64,000 nt of DNA from Tetrastigma voinierianum (Eukaryota > Streptophyta > Magnoliopsida > Vitales > Vitaceae), in contig JAEQBH010004428.1 in NCBI GenBank assembly GCA_016808115.1, positions 62,001-126,000 on the forward strand, in the 5' to 3' direction. The stretch's first letter is position 1, and each line of letters starts with the position of its first letter. The notes below the pieces were generated by a model, which searched no databases, was not told the DNA's origin, and was given only the letters and a program-made list of their open reading frames with translations. Shown in pieces: positions 44,378-56,228 of this stretch. The position numbers were made by a program, and so were the translations under genes.

Positions 44378-45008
44378 TAGGTGTGCTCAAAATGGCCGAT
44401 TTAAAGGAGTAGGCTCGAGTCTATCTCACAAGTTTGTTTACGAGCCAACGACCCGAGTTTTGAGGGTACTCTGGGCTCGGTTCAAGCTTAACTTACGAGC
44501 CTCAAAATGATGTTCGGGCTCGGCTCGTTTAACTTAATAAACGAGTTCGAGCGAGCTTCTAACGAGCAGAACGCCGAGCAGCTCGCGAGTAGCTTGGCTC
44601 GGTTACAACCCTATTTAAAGAAAATGTTCATCTAAAATAGCCAACATACAACTAAATTAAAAGATAAAATAATAAAAGTTCAATTAACTTGATTGAAGTT
44701 CAAGAGTTAAAATATTCATCATGCAACCCATTTGTAGAAAATTTGCTGTGCACTGTCTTCTCCATGTTCACAAGCCGTCCACGAGCTTGGTTCATTTTAG
44801 CTTCCGGTTAACGAGCTTGCTCGCAAGCCTATTCACGAGCCTGTTTACGAGCTGACGAGCCGAGTTTGGACTATTCTGCCTCGGCCTGCTTAACTTACGA
44901 GCCTCAAACGATGTTCGGTTCTACTGCGTAACTTAATAAACGAGTTCAGCTGTTTCTAACGAACCCAACGCCGGCGTACCTCGCGAGTAGCTCGGCTCGC
45001 CATACCTA
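44378..45008. mobile_element. Non-autonomous hAT-like element with internal duplication
   Basis: Ends TAGGTGTGCTC... and ...CCATACCTA (reverse TAGGTATGG). Rich in 'gagctcg/cgagc' motifs typical of plant hAT subterminal DNA. Two direct copies (44,450-44,605 and 44,845-45,000) share 'taacttacgagcctcaaa', 'gatgttcgg' and 'cttaataaacgagttc'. They are separated by about 240 bp of AT-rich sequence. No coding capacity. No 8-bp target duplication found. Confidence 0.55.
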
Positions 45009-45798
45009 GGTGCCACCCCATTCTCATGGATCTATTATCCCAAGGAGTATCCTTAAAATAAATAAACAATTCACATTCCAAAAGCATAAATAAATAAACA
45101 GTTAATTCCCAAGAGTCTAAGACATTTCAAAAAAGTGTAAAAGTAAGTTTCTCTATGATAATATAATAATAAGAAAAGGTGTCCGAGGTTTCTTTTACTT
45201 TTGAATCTATTTGAGTGATATATATTTTTGGTACAATTAAATTTGTTCAGAAAATGTTTACAATGTATTAAATCAAATAAAAATATACTTAGTTAATGAA
45301 AATATGAAGATTTTTCTTGATTCAATAATAATTGTAATAATTTACACAGATGTGATCTATAGTGGGTTCTTACAACATCTTTTGTCCCTACTTCGAATCA
45401 TAATGTCTGTGGATGGTAATATCACACCATTGCCTTGTAAAATTATGCACCTTAACTAGGGAATAAAAGGACTATGAATGATTGTTAACCTGTCATAAAT
45501 GGAATCTCACACCGTTTCTTTTATTTCCTCTTTCCTTTTATGTTCTATATCTTACTGATTTTCTGGATATTGATTTTGTGATGTGTTAGAATAGGTATTA
45601 AATTCATAATTAGTATGAATTTCATTTTGTAAAAGAATGATTATAGAATATTTTCTGAGTCAATATATTATTATAATTTTTTTTTTTTTGAAAAAAGATA
45701 ATGCTAGTGATTCATGTAACAATGGTGATTAAAAACAGAGAGTGAAAACAAGAAACCACACACAGGATTTTATATGGTTCGATAATGTGCTTACATCC
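45009..45798. other. AT-rich DNA and left part of a repeat hit by the hAT
   Basis: No gene. The last 120 bp, with 'ggttcgataatgtgcttacatccatg', continue after the hAT at 56,229 as 'agaggctcaaaattttactatcac'. Together they resemble a common dispersed plant repeat that the hAT split. Confidence 0.45.
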
Positions 45799-45806
45799 AT
45801 GAGAAC
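45799..45806. repeat. hAT target-site duplication, left
   Basis: ATGAGAAC. The right copy at 56,221 is ACGAGAAC, one C/T difference, consistent with deamination after insertion. Confidence 0.85.
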
Positions 45807-45821
45807 TAGGGGTGCTAATGA
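45807..45821 (+). repeat. hAT left terminal inverted repeat
   Basis: TAGGGGTGCTAATGA. Followed by a degenerate set of 'gactcgagac'-type motifs to 45,965, candidate transposase-binding subterminal repeats. Confidence 0.88.
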
Positions 45822-46206
45822 GATGAGACAACTCGAGACAACTCGTGAGCGACTCGGACTCGACTCAGTCAAAACTCGGCTCGAGTGAGCTCGACTCGAA
45901 ATGGTAACGAGTCGAGTCAAGCAACTCGTAACGAGACTCAAAAATTAAGCTCGCGAGAAACTCGAATTTTTTTGTATATAAAATTTTAATTTAAAAAAAA
46001 AAAAATTATATCTCTACTTTAGGGGATGACATAAATAATATATCTCTACTTATGATTTTATGAATTAAAATTTTAATTTTTTAATCTTGTTTTGGTTCAA
46101 TCCCTTTCACTTTTCCATTCCATACTGTATATTTGGGATTGTCAAAAGGGAGAGGCAATTAGGTAAAAATCAAGAAAATTTTGGGCAAAGAGAAAAACTA
46201 CTGAGA

Positions 46207-46214
46207 TATAAAAG
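46207..46214 (+). promoter_or_regulatory. TATA box of the hAT transposase gene
   Basis: TATAAAAG within 'gagatataaaagaggcc', followed by a CT-rich leader (46,240-46,285). A 5'-UTR intron could run from the donor 'ttaggtatctc' near 46,269 to the acceptor 'tatttcag' at 47,343, which ends one base before the start codon. Inferred from sequence only. Confidence 0.5.
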
Positions 46215-47344
46215 AGGCCTTCTGCCGAGGCGGCCTTTTCGACTCTTTCTTTGATTTCTCTCTCGTTAGGTATCTCTCTTTCTGTTCAATTCTATAAATC
46301 GATTTAGATCATTTTCTATGGTTTCTTTGTTGAATTATGGAAATGTAATTCTTGTTTCTTATCATATTATTTGTTTCTGATTTATATTTTGGGCAGCTTA
46401 ATTTTATTGCTCATTCACAGTTCCCTTGTTTTTTTTCTTGTATTTTCCCTTTATTTTTTTGTTTGGTTGGTGCGAAATCTTGGTCTGAATTAAAGAATTG
46501 GTAAATTGAATTCGAAAATGTAGCCAGTTCGGATTCTTGAAAAGGTGAAACGATTGAAGTATTTCTAGGTTTTTTAATTAAATTGTGGGATTTTATTTCT
46601 TTCTGTTGATCACATGTTGTTTGTTTATTATTTATCTTTATTTTTAAATATATTTAGTGACTTATTTTATTTCCCTTTATTTATTTATTTTTCATTTATG
46701 TTTCCTGTTGGTTGGTTTACAATTTAAAAAAAACTGGGAAAATTGGTGAGGTCTTCGTGCTTTGTTTTAGAGGAGAAAAATCGAGTTTTTAAAAAAAAAA
46801 TTAAATAAATTGAAATGCAAAAACAAAGGCAGTTGGATTTTTCTATCAAAAGTTGTGGTAGGTGATTCCAATTTTCCATCTTCTTGAACGTCCCTTGTAT
46901 AAAACCTATGTGTTATTGAACCTTAGATTTTCAAAACCAAGTCCCCAAGGGCTTTTATTTTATTTTATGTTTTTAAATTTCTCTTTTTGCGGTTAATATT
47001 TTTGGTTTTCTAATAGATCAAGGGCAATGGAAAAAATTTCCTCTCTAGAAATATAGGATGGCAGGAGTTTTTGTCCAAGCCACTAATGATCGTGTATTTG
47101 TCCAACATGCAACTAAAAGTTTGTTGTGCTTACTAGTTTTCTTTTATTAATTAAGTTGCTTTATCTACATGTGTCAAGGCCACCATAATTGGATTGTTCT
47201 TATTTCTCATGTCATAAATGATAGAAGATCCAAAGAGATGGAGATCCATTTGTTTATTTATTTTAGCCATTACATATATGTTTTGTTCCTTGTCTATATT
47301 ATGTTGTTATAATAACTAGTGGAGTTTATCATATGTATTTCAGA

Positions 47345-47829
47345 ATGTCTAAGTCTTCTAGTGGACCACAAGCATCTTCAACACCCATGGGCACTTCAAG
47401 AGTAAAGGAGTTTTATGTGAATCTTGAGGATGCGATTAAGGAATCAGATGAACTTAATGAAGGCGAAGATGTTAATTTGGAAACTAGTGAACCCACTCCT
47501 ATCACTACATTGAAAGAAGTTGAGGTTGAAAACCCTTTCCAAGATTTTAAAAGACCAAGAAGATAAAAAATTTCAGACACTTTGAACCCGAAATGACAAA
47601 AGGAAATGGAAAGTAAGGTGTAAATATTGTAAATCTCCTCTTTCTATCTTGGCATCTAAAAGCCCTACTCATTTGAACATAAATTTGGACACTTGTTCAA
47701 AAAAGGCATTACACTTGAAGCAACAACAAATGATTAATTTTTTACCATTTGATTCAAGTATCTGTGACAAAACCAACTGATTTGTTAGTGCTTGTGGCTA
47801 GTGGTACGGATGTTAAAGATGTAGAGAGG
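47345..47829 (+). pseudogene. hAT transposase, N-terminal part with BED zinc finger
   Basis: ATG at 47,345 (MSKSSSGPQASS...) directly follows a splice-acceptor-like TTTCAG, so I prefer it to the in-frame ATG at 47,333. About 70 codons of low-complexity, acidic N-terminus are open. The BED finger lies just beyond in a shifted frame: CKYCKSPLS ... THLNINLDTCSKK (47,615-47,710), with the two Cys of the knuckle and the His/Cys pair visible. BED fingers bind the transposon ends. Coding similarity stops at the insertion at 47,830. Confidence 0.75.
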
Positions 47830-49654
47830 TGTGACGCCCCAAATTCGTGTCCTGCTGACCATCACAACCTCAAGGAATACCCGCTCTATATCATAAGACC
47901 CATACATGAGTAAAATGGCCACTTGAGCCTACACATCATACTCATCAAACATTTAAACCAACTATATCACAATAGTTCAAGAGTTGATACATCACTCTTA
48001 ATACAAACATATATTAAAATTTAAAACTCTAATACATGTTATACGAAAGTATCTACCAAAGCCACATGTCGGCTTTCTTCTCAAAAGCGCCTCTAGTGAG
48101 CGCCCATCCTCCGAACACCTCCACCAAAATAATGATCCTTCGATTGTGGTGAGCAATGCACAAGAGTGATAATCTCCTACATAATACTCCCCACCTAAGT
48201 GCACTTGTAATGGCAAACCAAACACATTCAAACAAATTCATGATCCTACTTGAATGTCTACATGCCCAACTCTACGTCTCGAGTCCTCACGACTACCCCA
48301 CACATGCCTACAATGTGAAAACACTGCTTTCAAAACAAAAGGTTTTTGTTCGAAACGTATTACCGAAGTTTCTCGTAAAATCTATTAGACAACCCTCCGA
48401 GGTGAATTGCTGGGTAATTCTCCGTAACAGTCATGGGTTCGCCTCCGAGATGAACTGTTGGACAACTCTCCAAGGCAATTCTTCGGAAAATCTTCTTTGA
48501 AATTCCTTTCACAACCATTTTCATTTTTCTTTCATTTTCTTTCATGTCATGCACTCACACCTATCGTTCTAAGGTGCCCCGATGCATATGGAATGCATTA
48601 TGCCATTTCCAAACAATTCATGCTAATATATTTCACATGCATATATTAACAAAAATTAACTCAAATAAATCATGTCATTTAATTCATAGCAATAACATCA
48701 AAATTAGCTCACATGGGCTAATAAACAATTCAAGCAATTCATTTTGAATCACCCAAACTACACACAAATCACGTGAACAGTAGAACCCTAGGCTCGGCAC
48801 TGTTCACGGCCACACTAGGGATTTTCTTCACTTGGTTCAAATATTTTGAGATCGAAAACACGGCCATCCAGGCCTCAACAAATCCTCATCCATTAAAATG
48901 GCTCTTAGCCAAAGAATAAACCAAGTAGGAGAAGACCCCTACCTCTTGGAGTTGTCGAAACTCCACAAAATCGGTGTCCACTGCCAGAGTCTCAGAGCGT
49001 AGGATCAACTTTGCTTCTCGGGCCCGATGAGAACCGACTCATCCGAAGCCTAAGAAATCTAGAGAGAAGTCAGACTTTCTCTCTAAACCGGTTCTCACTA
49101 CCTGTCACACCCCCACCCCTACTAGTGGAAGGTGTGCCACCACCCCGCAAACCCCCCAAACTGCTCCTTCCAACGACCAGAGAATCTCTGCGGAAGCTAA
49201 GCCGTGCCGCTTTGGTCGAAAACCCGATAAAAAATTTTTCCTTTCTAAACTTGTGATTTTATAAAAAATTTCTGGCAAAGATAACAACGCATACAGACAA
49301 ATCCCAAAACCTCGTATATACAAAGCTTACACTTTTCAAAATATGGCAACCAACACAATCTTTCAAAGAGCCTCATGCTCATCACATTTTCACAATACAA
49401 AACTATGTACATACATATGCTCAACTGTACAAATTCCAAAGTATTTCCTTACATAAGTTATTTAATACAACACTAATACAAAAGTCAGGAGAATCCTAAT
49501 ATGCTCCAGTGTCCGACGTGCCTGTACCTGGAAAATAGTTTTTAAAACAGGAAAATAATGAGCTAAACGAGCTCAGTGAGTGTATGCTTTACAAAATGCT
49601 TGCTTTTTCTGATAATATCTCAAAATTGTAAAACTAGATTTTACAAGACATTTT

Positions 49655-50135
49655 CCAGAAACCTTGCTTGCTTTGCTATAAAAGTTTCTAAAACTTTTCA
49701 GAAACTGCTTGCTTGTTTTTCTTTAAAAGTTTCTAAAAACTTTTCATACTATGCTTTCTTGCTTGCTTTAAAAGTTTCTAAAACTTTTCAAAAACTACTT
49801 GCTTGCTTTTGCTGTAAAAGTTTCTAAAAACTTTTCATAAAATGCTTGCTTGCTTGCTTTAAAAGTTTCTAAAACCTTTCATAACTTCTTGCTTGCTTGC
49901 TTTAAAAGTTTATAAAACCTTTTATAAACGCGGGAGCCTGGGCTTCGACCGCTTGCTTTAAAAGTTTATAAAACTTTTCAGAAACTACTTGCTTGCTTTT
50001 GTTGTAAAGTTTCAAAAACTTTATACTATGTCATTTGTTTTGCTTTAAAAAGTTTATAAAAACTTTTCATAAACACGAGTTCGCTTCGACCATTGCTTTT
50101 AAAAAAAGTTTCTAAAACTTTTCATAAAATGCTTG
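49655..50135. repeat. Tandem array, unit about 50 bp, with palindromic core
   Basis: About ten units of 'cttgcttgctttaaaagtttctaaaacttttcat' type. Each carries an inverted repeat (AAAAGTTT-TAAAACTTTT). One unit contains an insert with 'gggagcctgggcttcgacc'. Confidence 0.9.
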
Positions 50136-50554
50136 CTTGATTACCAAAGGGGTTGATTTTAAACTGTATGAAAATGCTTATAACCAAGATCAACCACTCG
50201 GAGGCCTTTCGCTTGTACCCCAGTAAACACAGAGCCCGGGCTTCAACCGTGCCGACGGAAGGACCCGTCCACATCACCTGTGGAAGGGCCTTGGCCCACA
50301 TCACCTTTTCCGTAAATATGGTGGAAAGACCTTGGTCTACGTCACCATAATCTAGCTAGCGCGCTAACCCTATATACTCCAGTACGTGCCACGGTCTCCT
50401 TTAAATGCCATGATGCATGAACTAAGTTTGCCAACCAGGCAAATCCAAAATGCATGAAATGAACACCACCGTGCACTTACTGAATACCTCTTACCGGTAT
50501 GCTTTCTTAAAACTAGGGATTTTCATTAGGCCTGTTTTATAAAATATACTTTGC

Positions 50555-50755
50555 TTGCTTGAAACATGGTTTAACAATTCAAAACCATTGTTTGCTTGGA
50601 ATATGGTTTGATAATTCAAAACCATTGCTTGCTTGAAATATGGTTTGATAATTCAAAACCATTGCTTGCTTACTAAAACTCATTGCTTGCTTGTTTTTCA
50701 AATATGGTTTAAAATCAAACCATTGCTTGCTTGAAATATGGTTTATAAAACCATA
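50555..50755. repeat. Second tandem array in copy ii
   Basis: About four to five units of 'aaccattgcttgcttgaaatatggtttgataattcaa' type, about 45 bp. A degenerate equivalent is at 40,262-40,400 in copy i. Confidence 0.85.
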
Positions 50756-52837
50756 ACATACAAGTGTAAAATGATTTATAAATAATACACTAGTATTTAA
50801 AAATAGAGTTTAGAACACTCACCTTTTTGTTTACCAAAACTTGAGCACGACTCCACAACTTTCCCGTCTTTGCTTTTAGCTCACACATCTCAAACGAATA
50901 CATTAAAACATTACCCGCCTCTGCGTATAGTGTAAAACTTTAACGTATTTCACGCAAAGTCACTTTAGGGTCACACAACATTCATATAAAGCCAAATGAA
51001 CAAATTACTCCTCGAGCAACCAAAGCTTCCTAAACAAAAACCACTCATTTTGGCAAACCTTTTTCCAACAATACTCTCTGGACTTTATTACCCAAAATTA
51101 TCTAAACTGTCTTCAAAATTATGAAACTCTCCAGGTCAGTCCTTATATATCCAATGACATCTCTCTTTAAATTTTCAATTTAAAATTCCTTCATGCCCTC
51201 AACCACATAACACAAGTTACAACATTTTTTTGATGCCAAATTGGTTAGCTCACTGAATCACCTACTGTTATCCTTGATTTATAGGGTCTTAACTCCATAA
51301 ATTGGAAATGGTTTCTTCACTAATTTGAAGATATGGTTCTAAGGTTTCTTCTCCAATTGGAATCATCCAATTTGGATCACCAAAACTCAAGTGATTGTAT
51401 TTTACATCTAGATTACTCAAATTGGCAGAACAGAATCTGCACATAGCTCCACTTTGAAAAATTTCTAGGCACTTTGGGGTTATAATTTGCATGCACTTCC
51501 TTCAGATAAACTTATTCCCTTAGGAATTCTATTTCCACTTATACTGAATCAATTAATTTGGATGAGTGAAACTCCCAGTTATGGCCAAACACTACAACAA
51601 TAATCAAATAGAGATAACCAAAGGAGCTACACGAGCTCACATTTCAGACCGTATTTGGGAGCCTTAGAGCTACAATTTTCTCTTGGTCCCTTATATAAAT
51701 TTGTATCCCTATCTCATATGGTTCTTTACCAATTGGAATCAATTCATTTGGATGATTGCACTAATCTATAGCCAAACAAAACAGGGGTTTTACTCAAATT
51801 TTGATAGCATTTCCTTTAAACCCAACATTCTCCTTTTTACAACCATTCCTCAAACCAACATGGAATTTACTCAAACAACTCCACCACACTTGTATTGGTG
51901 GTTTAGAACTTCTTATAACCAAACCCTAGGTAAAATCCCAAGAATTCATACCAAGGTCCACCAATCCATACAAACCATAGAAATAGGAAGAATTCCTTGT
52001 TTATCTCATACCAATTAAGGTTTTACCCACATGAATTCAACAAATCTAGGGTTAGGGTGATCTCTCAACACAAACCTACAAAAAAGAAGGAACTAATCTC
52101 CATGGAAAACCCTAGAAATCAAACTAAAAACCCAAAATACACATGTTTCCAATTCAAAAACATACCTTTTTGCTCTCTCCCTCTTCTTCTTCCTCTCCTT
52201 CCTCTTCTCTTCCTCTTCTTTTCTCTTCATGGTTTGCCCTAGCCAAAATGTGAGACCAATAAATGAATTGTTTGTTTCTCATCCCCCTTTGTTTCCCCAT
52301 TTTTGCCTAATTGCAAGTTGGTCCTCAATCACTTTAATATTTGCAATTCTAACTTATGTTATTTATATAATGGCCTCTACTTCTCTTTCTCATCTTATGG
52401 TCCTTATGTCCCATTTGATCAATTACAATTTTACCTTTGTTCTAGTACAAATTCCGGGTTAAATAAATTTATGATTTCACAATTTCGGCCTGAACCAACT
52501 CCCAAAAAATACTACAATGACACTTTGTGCACTATGCCCCTACTCTGCTACATCGCACTATACACCTTCTCGGATCAGCGCACACCAAGCTTCAAAGAGA
52601 AACAACGGAGAAGTGAAGCCTTTTGTCTTATTTATTTATTCTTTCACTTAATTCCATCCTCTTGTCCTTTAGTTTATTTCTGAAGTATTTTTTGAATAAC
52701 ATGGCTTAATCTAAGCCATTTATCTCTATCCTCTCACTAATCATGTAACATGTGTCACATGTGGCACATAAGGTGACTTTTGTCACATCACATTCCATGT
52801 CTGCTGCCACACCTCCACAACCACCCAACATAAATTA

Positions 52838-54760
52838 AGAGGTTAGATTTCAGAGATTATTCCAACTTACGAGTTCTTTTGTCATCCATGATCTATATGT
52901 TCTCATTTATATAATGTTATTTAACTTTAAACAATTTTCTAATATATATGGATATGTTATTATTGGTTCTACATTTATGCATGAAAGTTATCTCCTTTCA
53001 TCAAGGTAACATTAAGATTTGTATCCTGATGTGATGAAGCAAGCGGGGAATACTATTGTGTTGGACTAGTGTGTCTCTCACACTATAAGAATAGACTCTT
53101 TAAAGCTCCACGCATTTTGAGAAGAAGGTTATTAGTTAAAAGTATTGTTGAAAATGGTGCATCGAATTAGTTTGATCATAGATCGTGGTTGTCGTGGCCA
53201 CAGCGATCGAATATATGGTTCTAACAGCTCATTTTGTGGATCTTGATTTGAGGCTTCAAAAGCGAGTGCTCAACTTTGTCCACTTGCCTCGTCCACGTAA
53301 AGGTGCTAACATAGCCGATTGCATCTTAACATGTTTAAGGGAGTGAGTGTGCTTATATTTTTTACTATACTTATATTAGTATTTTTTTTTTTAGTTGTGA
53401 TTTGTGAACTAATCAATCATTTCTTTTCATTCTCTCTTAGGTTTTCACAATTTCAATGGACAATGCAAGTGCAAATGATTCTTGTATTCAGATTCTAAAG
53501 GACAATTTTGCATCTAATGGAAGGCTTCTATGCAATGGAAGGTTATTTCTTGTCCGTTGTTGTGCACATGTCCTCAACATAATGGTTTAACATGGTCTTG
53601 AACAAGTGAAGAACATCATTGCAAAAGTCCATGAAACCGTGGACTTCTTGAATTTAAGTAAGGCACGACTGAAATGGTTTGGTGAACTTGTAAGCAAATA
53701 CAACGTGCAAAAGTGAAAATTAGTCCTTGAATGGAAGACTCGTTGGAATTCAACTTATGACATGTTGGATTGTGCTATCAAATTTAGAAAGGTAATTCCT
53801 AGATATAAACACACATCATAATTATGATTGTCATTCCAATGATGATGAGTGGGAAAAGATTGAGAAATTGCTTCAAGTCTTAAAAGTGTTTAAAGACATT
53901 ACTAACATTATATTAGGTTCTGAATATCCAACTTCTAACTTGTTTCTTAGTGAGGTGCATAGGATTAAAGTGTTGTTGGATAAAAAATTCGAGTCTCCTG
54001 ATGATTTGTTAGGAGTATGGTTCAAAACATGAAACAAAGGTTTGACAAGAATTGGGGTGAATGCAATATGCTAATGGCAATAGGAGCGGTGTTGGACCCT
54101 AGATTGAAAATGAGGATTCTAGAGATTAAATTCCCCAAAATGTTTTCTTCATATGTAGCTCGGGAGAACATTAGTAAAGTTAGAGATGTCATGTATCAAC
54201 TTTATGAGATGTCATGTATCAACTTGATGATGAATATGTGAGAATGCATTCTTCTTCTACTGTTGAAGAAAGTGTGGAATGTGAATTTGTTCCAAATGCT
54301 CCCGAATGAGGTAGTACATCAAGTGGGTTGTCATAACTTTTGCAAGTGGTTAGAAGTGGGCAAGAAGTTGAACCTATGAAATATGAACTTGACGAGGGGC
54401 TCTTCATTTCTCAAGATTATAAATTTGATGCCTTGGCTTGGTGGAAAGAAAAATCTATGAAGTTTCAGATTTTGTCTAAGTCAAGCACCAAATTAGTTTT
54501 TCCACCACCACCGGGCTGAGGCAACTTTAGTGCCTGGGGTTTGTAATAGGTCTTCACTTGCTCCAGAAACAGTGCAAATGTTGATATGCACACGTGATTG
54601 GTGTAGATCCCTCCATGGAGTGAAAAGAAAGAACAAGGTAAGGACTACTTATTAATCATTTTAGTTTATTTCCTTTTTTATAATATGTATAAATACTTAG
54701 ATTTTGATATTATTGCAGAACAAAGATGAAGATCAACGTAAAGAAATTCTTATCCTAATA
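52838..54760 (+). pseudogene. hAT transposase, catalytic and dimerisation regions
   Basis: Resumes after the insertion. Shows LTAHFVDLDLRLQKRVLNF (53,225-53,280; region of a catalytic Asp) and an intron 53,343-53,440 (GTGAGT...TTAG). Then come FTISMDNASANDSC (53,445; second Asp region), CCAHVLNIMV (53,565), WKTRWNSTYDML (53,732), FDKNWGECNMLMAIGAVLDP (54,040) and KFDALAWWKEKSMKF (54,423). SLAPETVQMLICTRDW (54,555-54,605), the hAT C-terminal dimerisation signature, completes it. A second intron is 54,638-54,718. In-frame stops (for example 53,588, 53,716) and frameshifts inactivate it. Confidence 0.85.
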
Positions 54761-54827
54761 CCTCCCAAGGAATCAACAAACTGACAACTCAATAGGTTTT
54801 GATTATGAAATTAAAATTATGAGTCAT

Positions 54828-55735
54828 ATTTTTACTTCACTTTATTTATTACTTGATGCTTTCTTACATAGTTAAATATTATTAATAACAAGCTGTTATG
54901 TTTTTTTGTAGGTGTTCATGGAAGATGTTTTCAATGAGATTATACTGTAATTACTGGCTATTTTGATGGGCTTTTTGATTGGATCGCTATGATGGAGGTT
55001 ATTTTTACTTCACTTTATTTATTACTTCATGCTTTCTTACAGAGTTAAATATTATTAATAACAAGCTGTTAAGTTTTTTTGTAGGTGTTTATAGAAGATG
55101 TTTTCAATGAGATTATACTGTAATTACTAGCTATTTGATGGGCTTTTTTTGATACGCTTTTTTGGTTGTATCGCTATTGAGTTTGATGGAGGTTATTTTT
55201 ACTTCATTTTATTATTACTTGATGCTTTCTTACAGTGTTAAATATTATTAATAACAAGCTGTTATGTTTGTTGTAGGTGTTTGTGGAAAATGCTTTCAAT
55301 GAGATTATACTGTAATTACTGGCTATTTTGTTGGGCTTTTTGGTTGGATCGCTAAGACAGAGGTTATTTTTACTTCACTTTATTTATTAGTTCATGCTTT
55401 CTTACAGAGTTAAGTATTATTAAGAACAAGTTGTTATGTTTTTTTGTAGGTGTTTGTGGAAGATGTTTTCAATGAGATTATACTGTAATTACTGGCTATT
55501 TTGATGGGCTTTTTGGTTGGATCACTATTAAGTTTGACGGAGGTTATTTTTACTTTACTTTATTTATTACTAGATGCTTTCTTACAATGTTAAATAATAT
55601 TATTAATAACAAGCTATTATGTTTTTCAGTAGAGCTCAGGAAGATGTTTTCAATGAGATTATAAATTGTAATTACCGACTATTTTGATGGGCTTCTTTGG
55701 TTGATCAAGTATTGAGTTTGACGAGGTTATCTCAT
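54828..55735 (+). repeat. Five-fold tandem duplication of an intron-exon segment in the hAT 3' region
   Basis: Units start near 54,828, 55,000, 55,192, 55,368 and 55,549 (172-192 bp each). Each has 'tatttttacttcactttatt', 'gatgctttcttaca', a T-rich tract with an acceptor-like 'tttttttgtag', then 'gtgttcatggaagatgtttt' and 'caatgagattatactgtaa'. The last unit is the most diverged. No similarity to elements elsewhere in the window. Confidence 0.92.
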
Positions 55736-56205
55736 AAGGTTATATCACATTTTCATGATCAGTTGTAGCCCTTGAAACCTAGCACCTATCATAGGCTACT
55801 AGGATTATTAGAAGCTATTTGCTAAGAATGTGCTTTCAACTGTATTTGTTTAATGATAGTCTGTGTGTAGATGACTTAAAACTAAAGTTCTATGATGTTG
55901 TAGCTTCCACTAATACTGATTTCTATGTTTCTAGACTCACTGTAGTTTGTTTCCATGATTCATATTCCTCATTTTATATGATAACAACTAGGAGACTCGA
56001 TTTTGAAAATGACGTGGTCCAATATCGAGTAGAGCTCAATTCGAGTTCTAGATTAAGTCGAGATCGATTTCGAATTCGAGCTGAGTTTGAGTTCGAGTTC
56101 GAGCTCGAGTTTTGGGTTTTCGAGTTCGATTCGAGCTTCATTTTCAAAGCTCGTGAGTTTTTGAGCTCGAGTTGAGCTCAACTGAACTTGAGCGCTCGAC
56201 TCGTA
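55736..56205. other. hAT right subterminal region
   Basis: From 56,010 dense 'cgagttcgag/gagctcgag' motifs mirror those at the left end. The plus-strand ORF of 118 codons here (55,819-56,175) is rich in Glu/Phe/Arg because of these motifs and is probably not a gene. Confidence 0.6.
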
Positions 56206-56220
56206 TCATTAGCACGCCTA
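56206..56220 (-). repeat. hAT right terminal inverted repeat
   Basis: TCATTAGCACGCCTA, the inverse of the left end with one mismatch. Confidence 0.88.
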
Positions 56221-56228
56221 ACGAGAAC
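56221..56228. repeat. hAT target-site duplication, right
   Basis: ACGAGAAC, pairs with ATGAGAAC at 45,799. Confidence 0.85.

Larger units (their letters stand above)
49103..52600 (-). repeat. Long LTR-like repeat, copy ii (nested)
   Basis: Starts TGTCACACCCCCACCCC. Fullest member of the family also seen at 38,971. It contains two tandem arrays, a 'gcacgactccacaacttt' stretch (50,845), and near 51,340-51,480 a segment shared with copy iii ('ccaattggaatcatccaatttgg' versus 59,308). It ends with a CT-rich run (52,175-52,235) and about 350 bp beyond. The right boundary is uncertain. Orientation as for copy i. No gene. Confidence 0.6.
47830..52837 (-). mobile_element. Long solo-LTR-like insertion within the hAT transposase
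   Basis: Left end TGTGACGCCCCAAATTC, i.e. ...GGGGCGTCACA on the minus strand, a typical LTR end. AGAGG precedes it (47,825-47,829) and recurs at 52,838-52,842, where transposase-like sequence resumes, so this is a likely 5-bp target duplication. However, the last 'CA' (52,829-52,830) lies seven bases before the right AGAGG, so the right edge is uncertain. No internal coding domains. A second LTR-like unit is nested inside from 49,103. Confidence 0.6.
45807..56220 (+). mobile_element. hAT-superfamily DNA transposon, 10.4 kb, inactive, with nested LTR insertions
   Basis: Terminal inverted repeats TAGGGGTGCTAATGA / TCATTAGCACGCCTA (one mismatch) with an 8-bp target duplication. Subterminal DNA at both ends is dense in 'gactcg/gagctcg' motifs, as in plant hATs. 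A plus-strand transposase pseudogene runs from 47,345 to about 54,760. About 5.0 kb is a later LTR-like insertion (47,830-52,837), so the original element was about 5.4 kb. Confidence 0.9.

Noticed and set aside
52541..52600. Right-end target duplication for the LTR-like repeat starting at 49,103 (left flank CTACC)
   Set aside because: No CTACC next to a CA end was found. CTACA and CTATA are only partial matches.
55819..56175. Plus-strand ORF of 118 codons near the hAT right end
   Set aside because: The second half is the translation of subterminal 'gagttcgag' motifs, and the first half resembles no protein.
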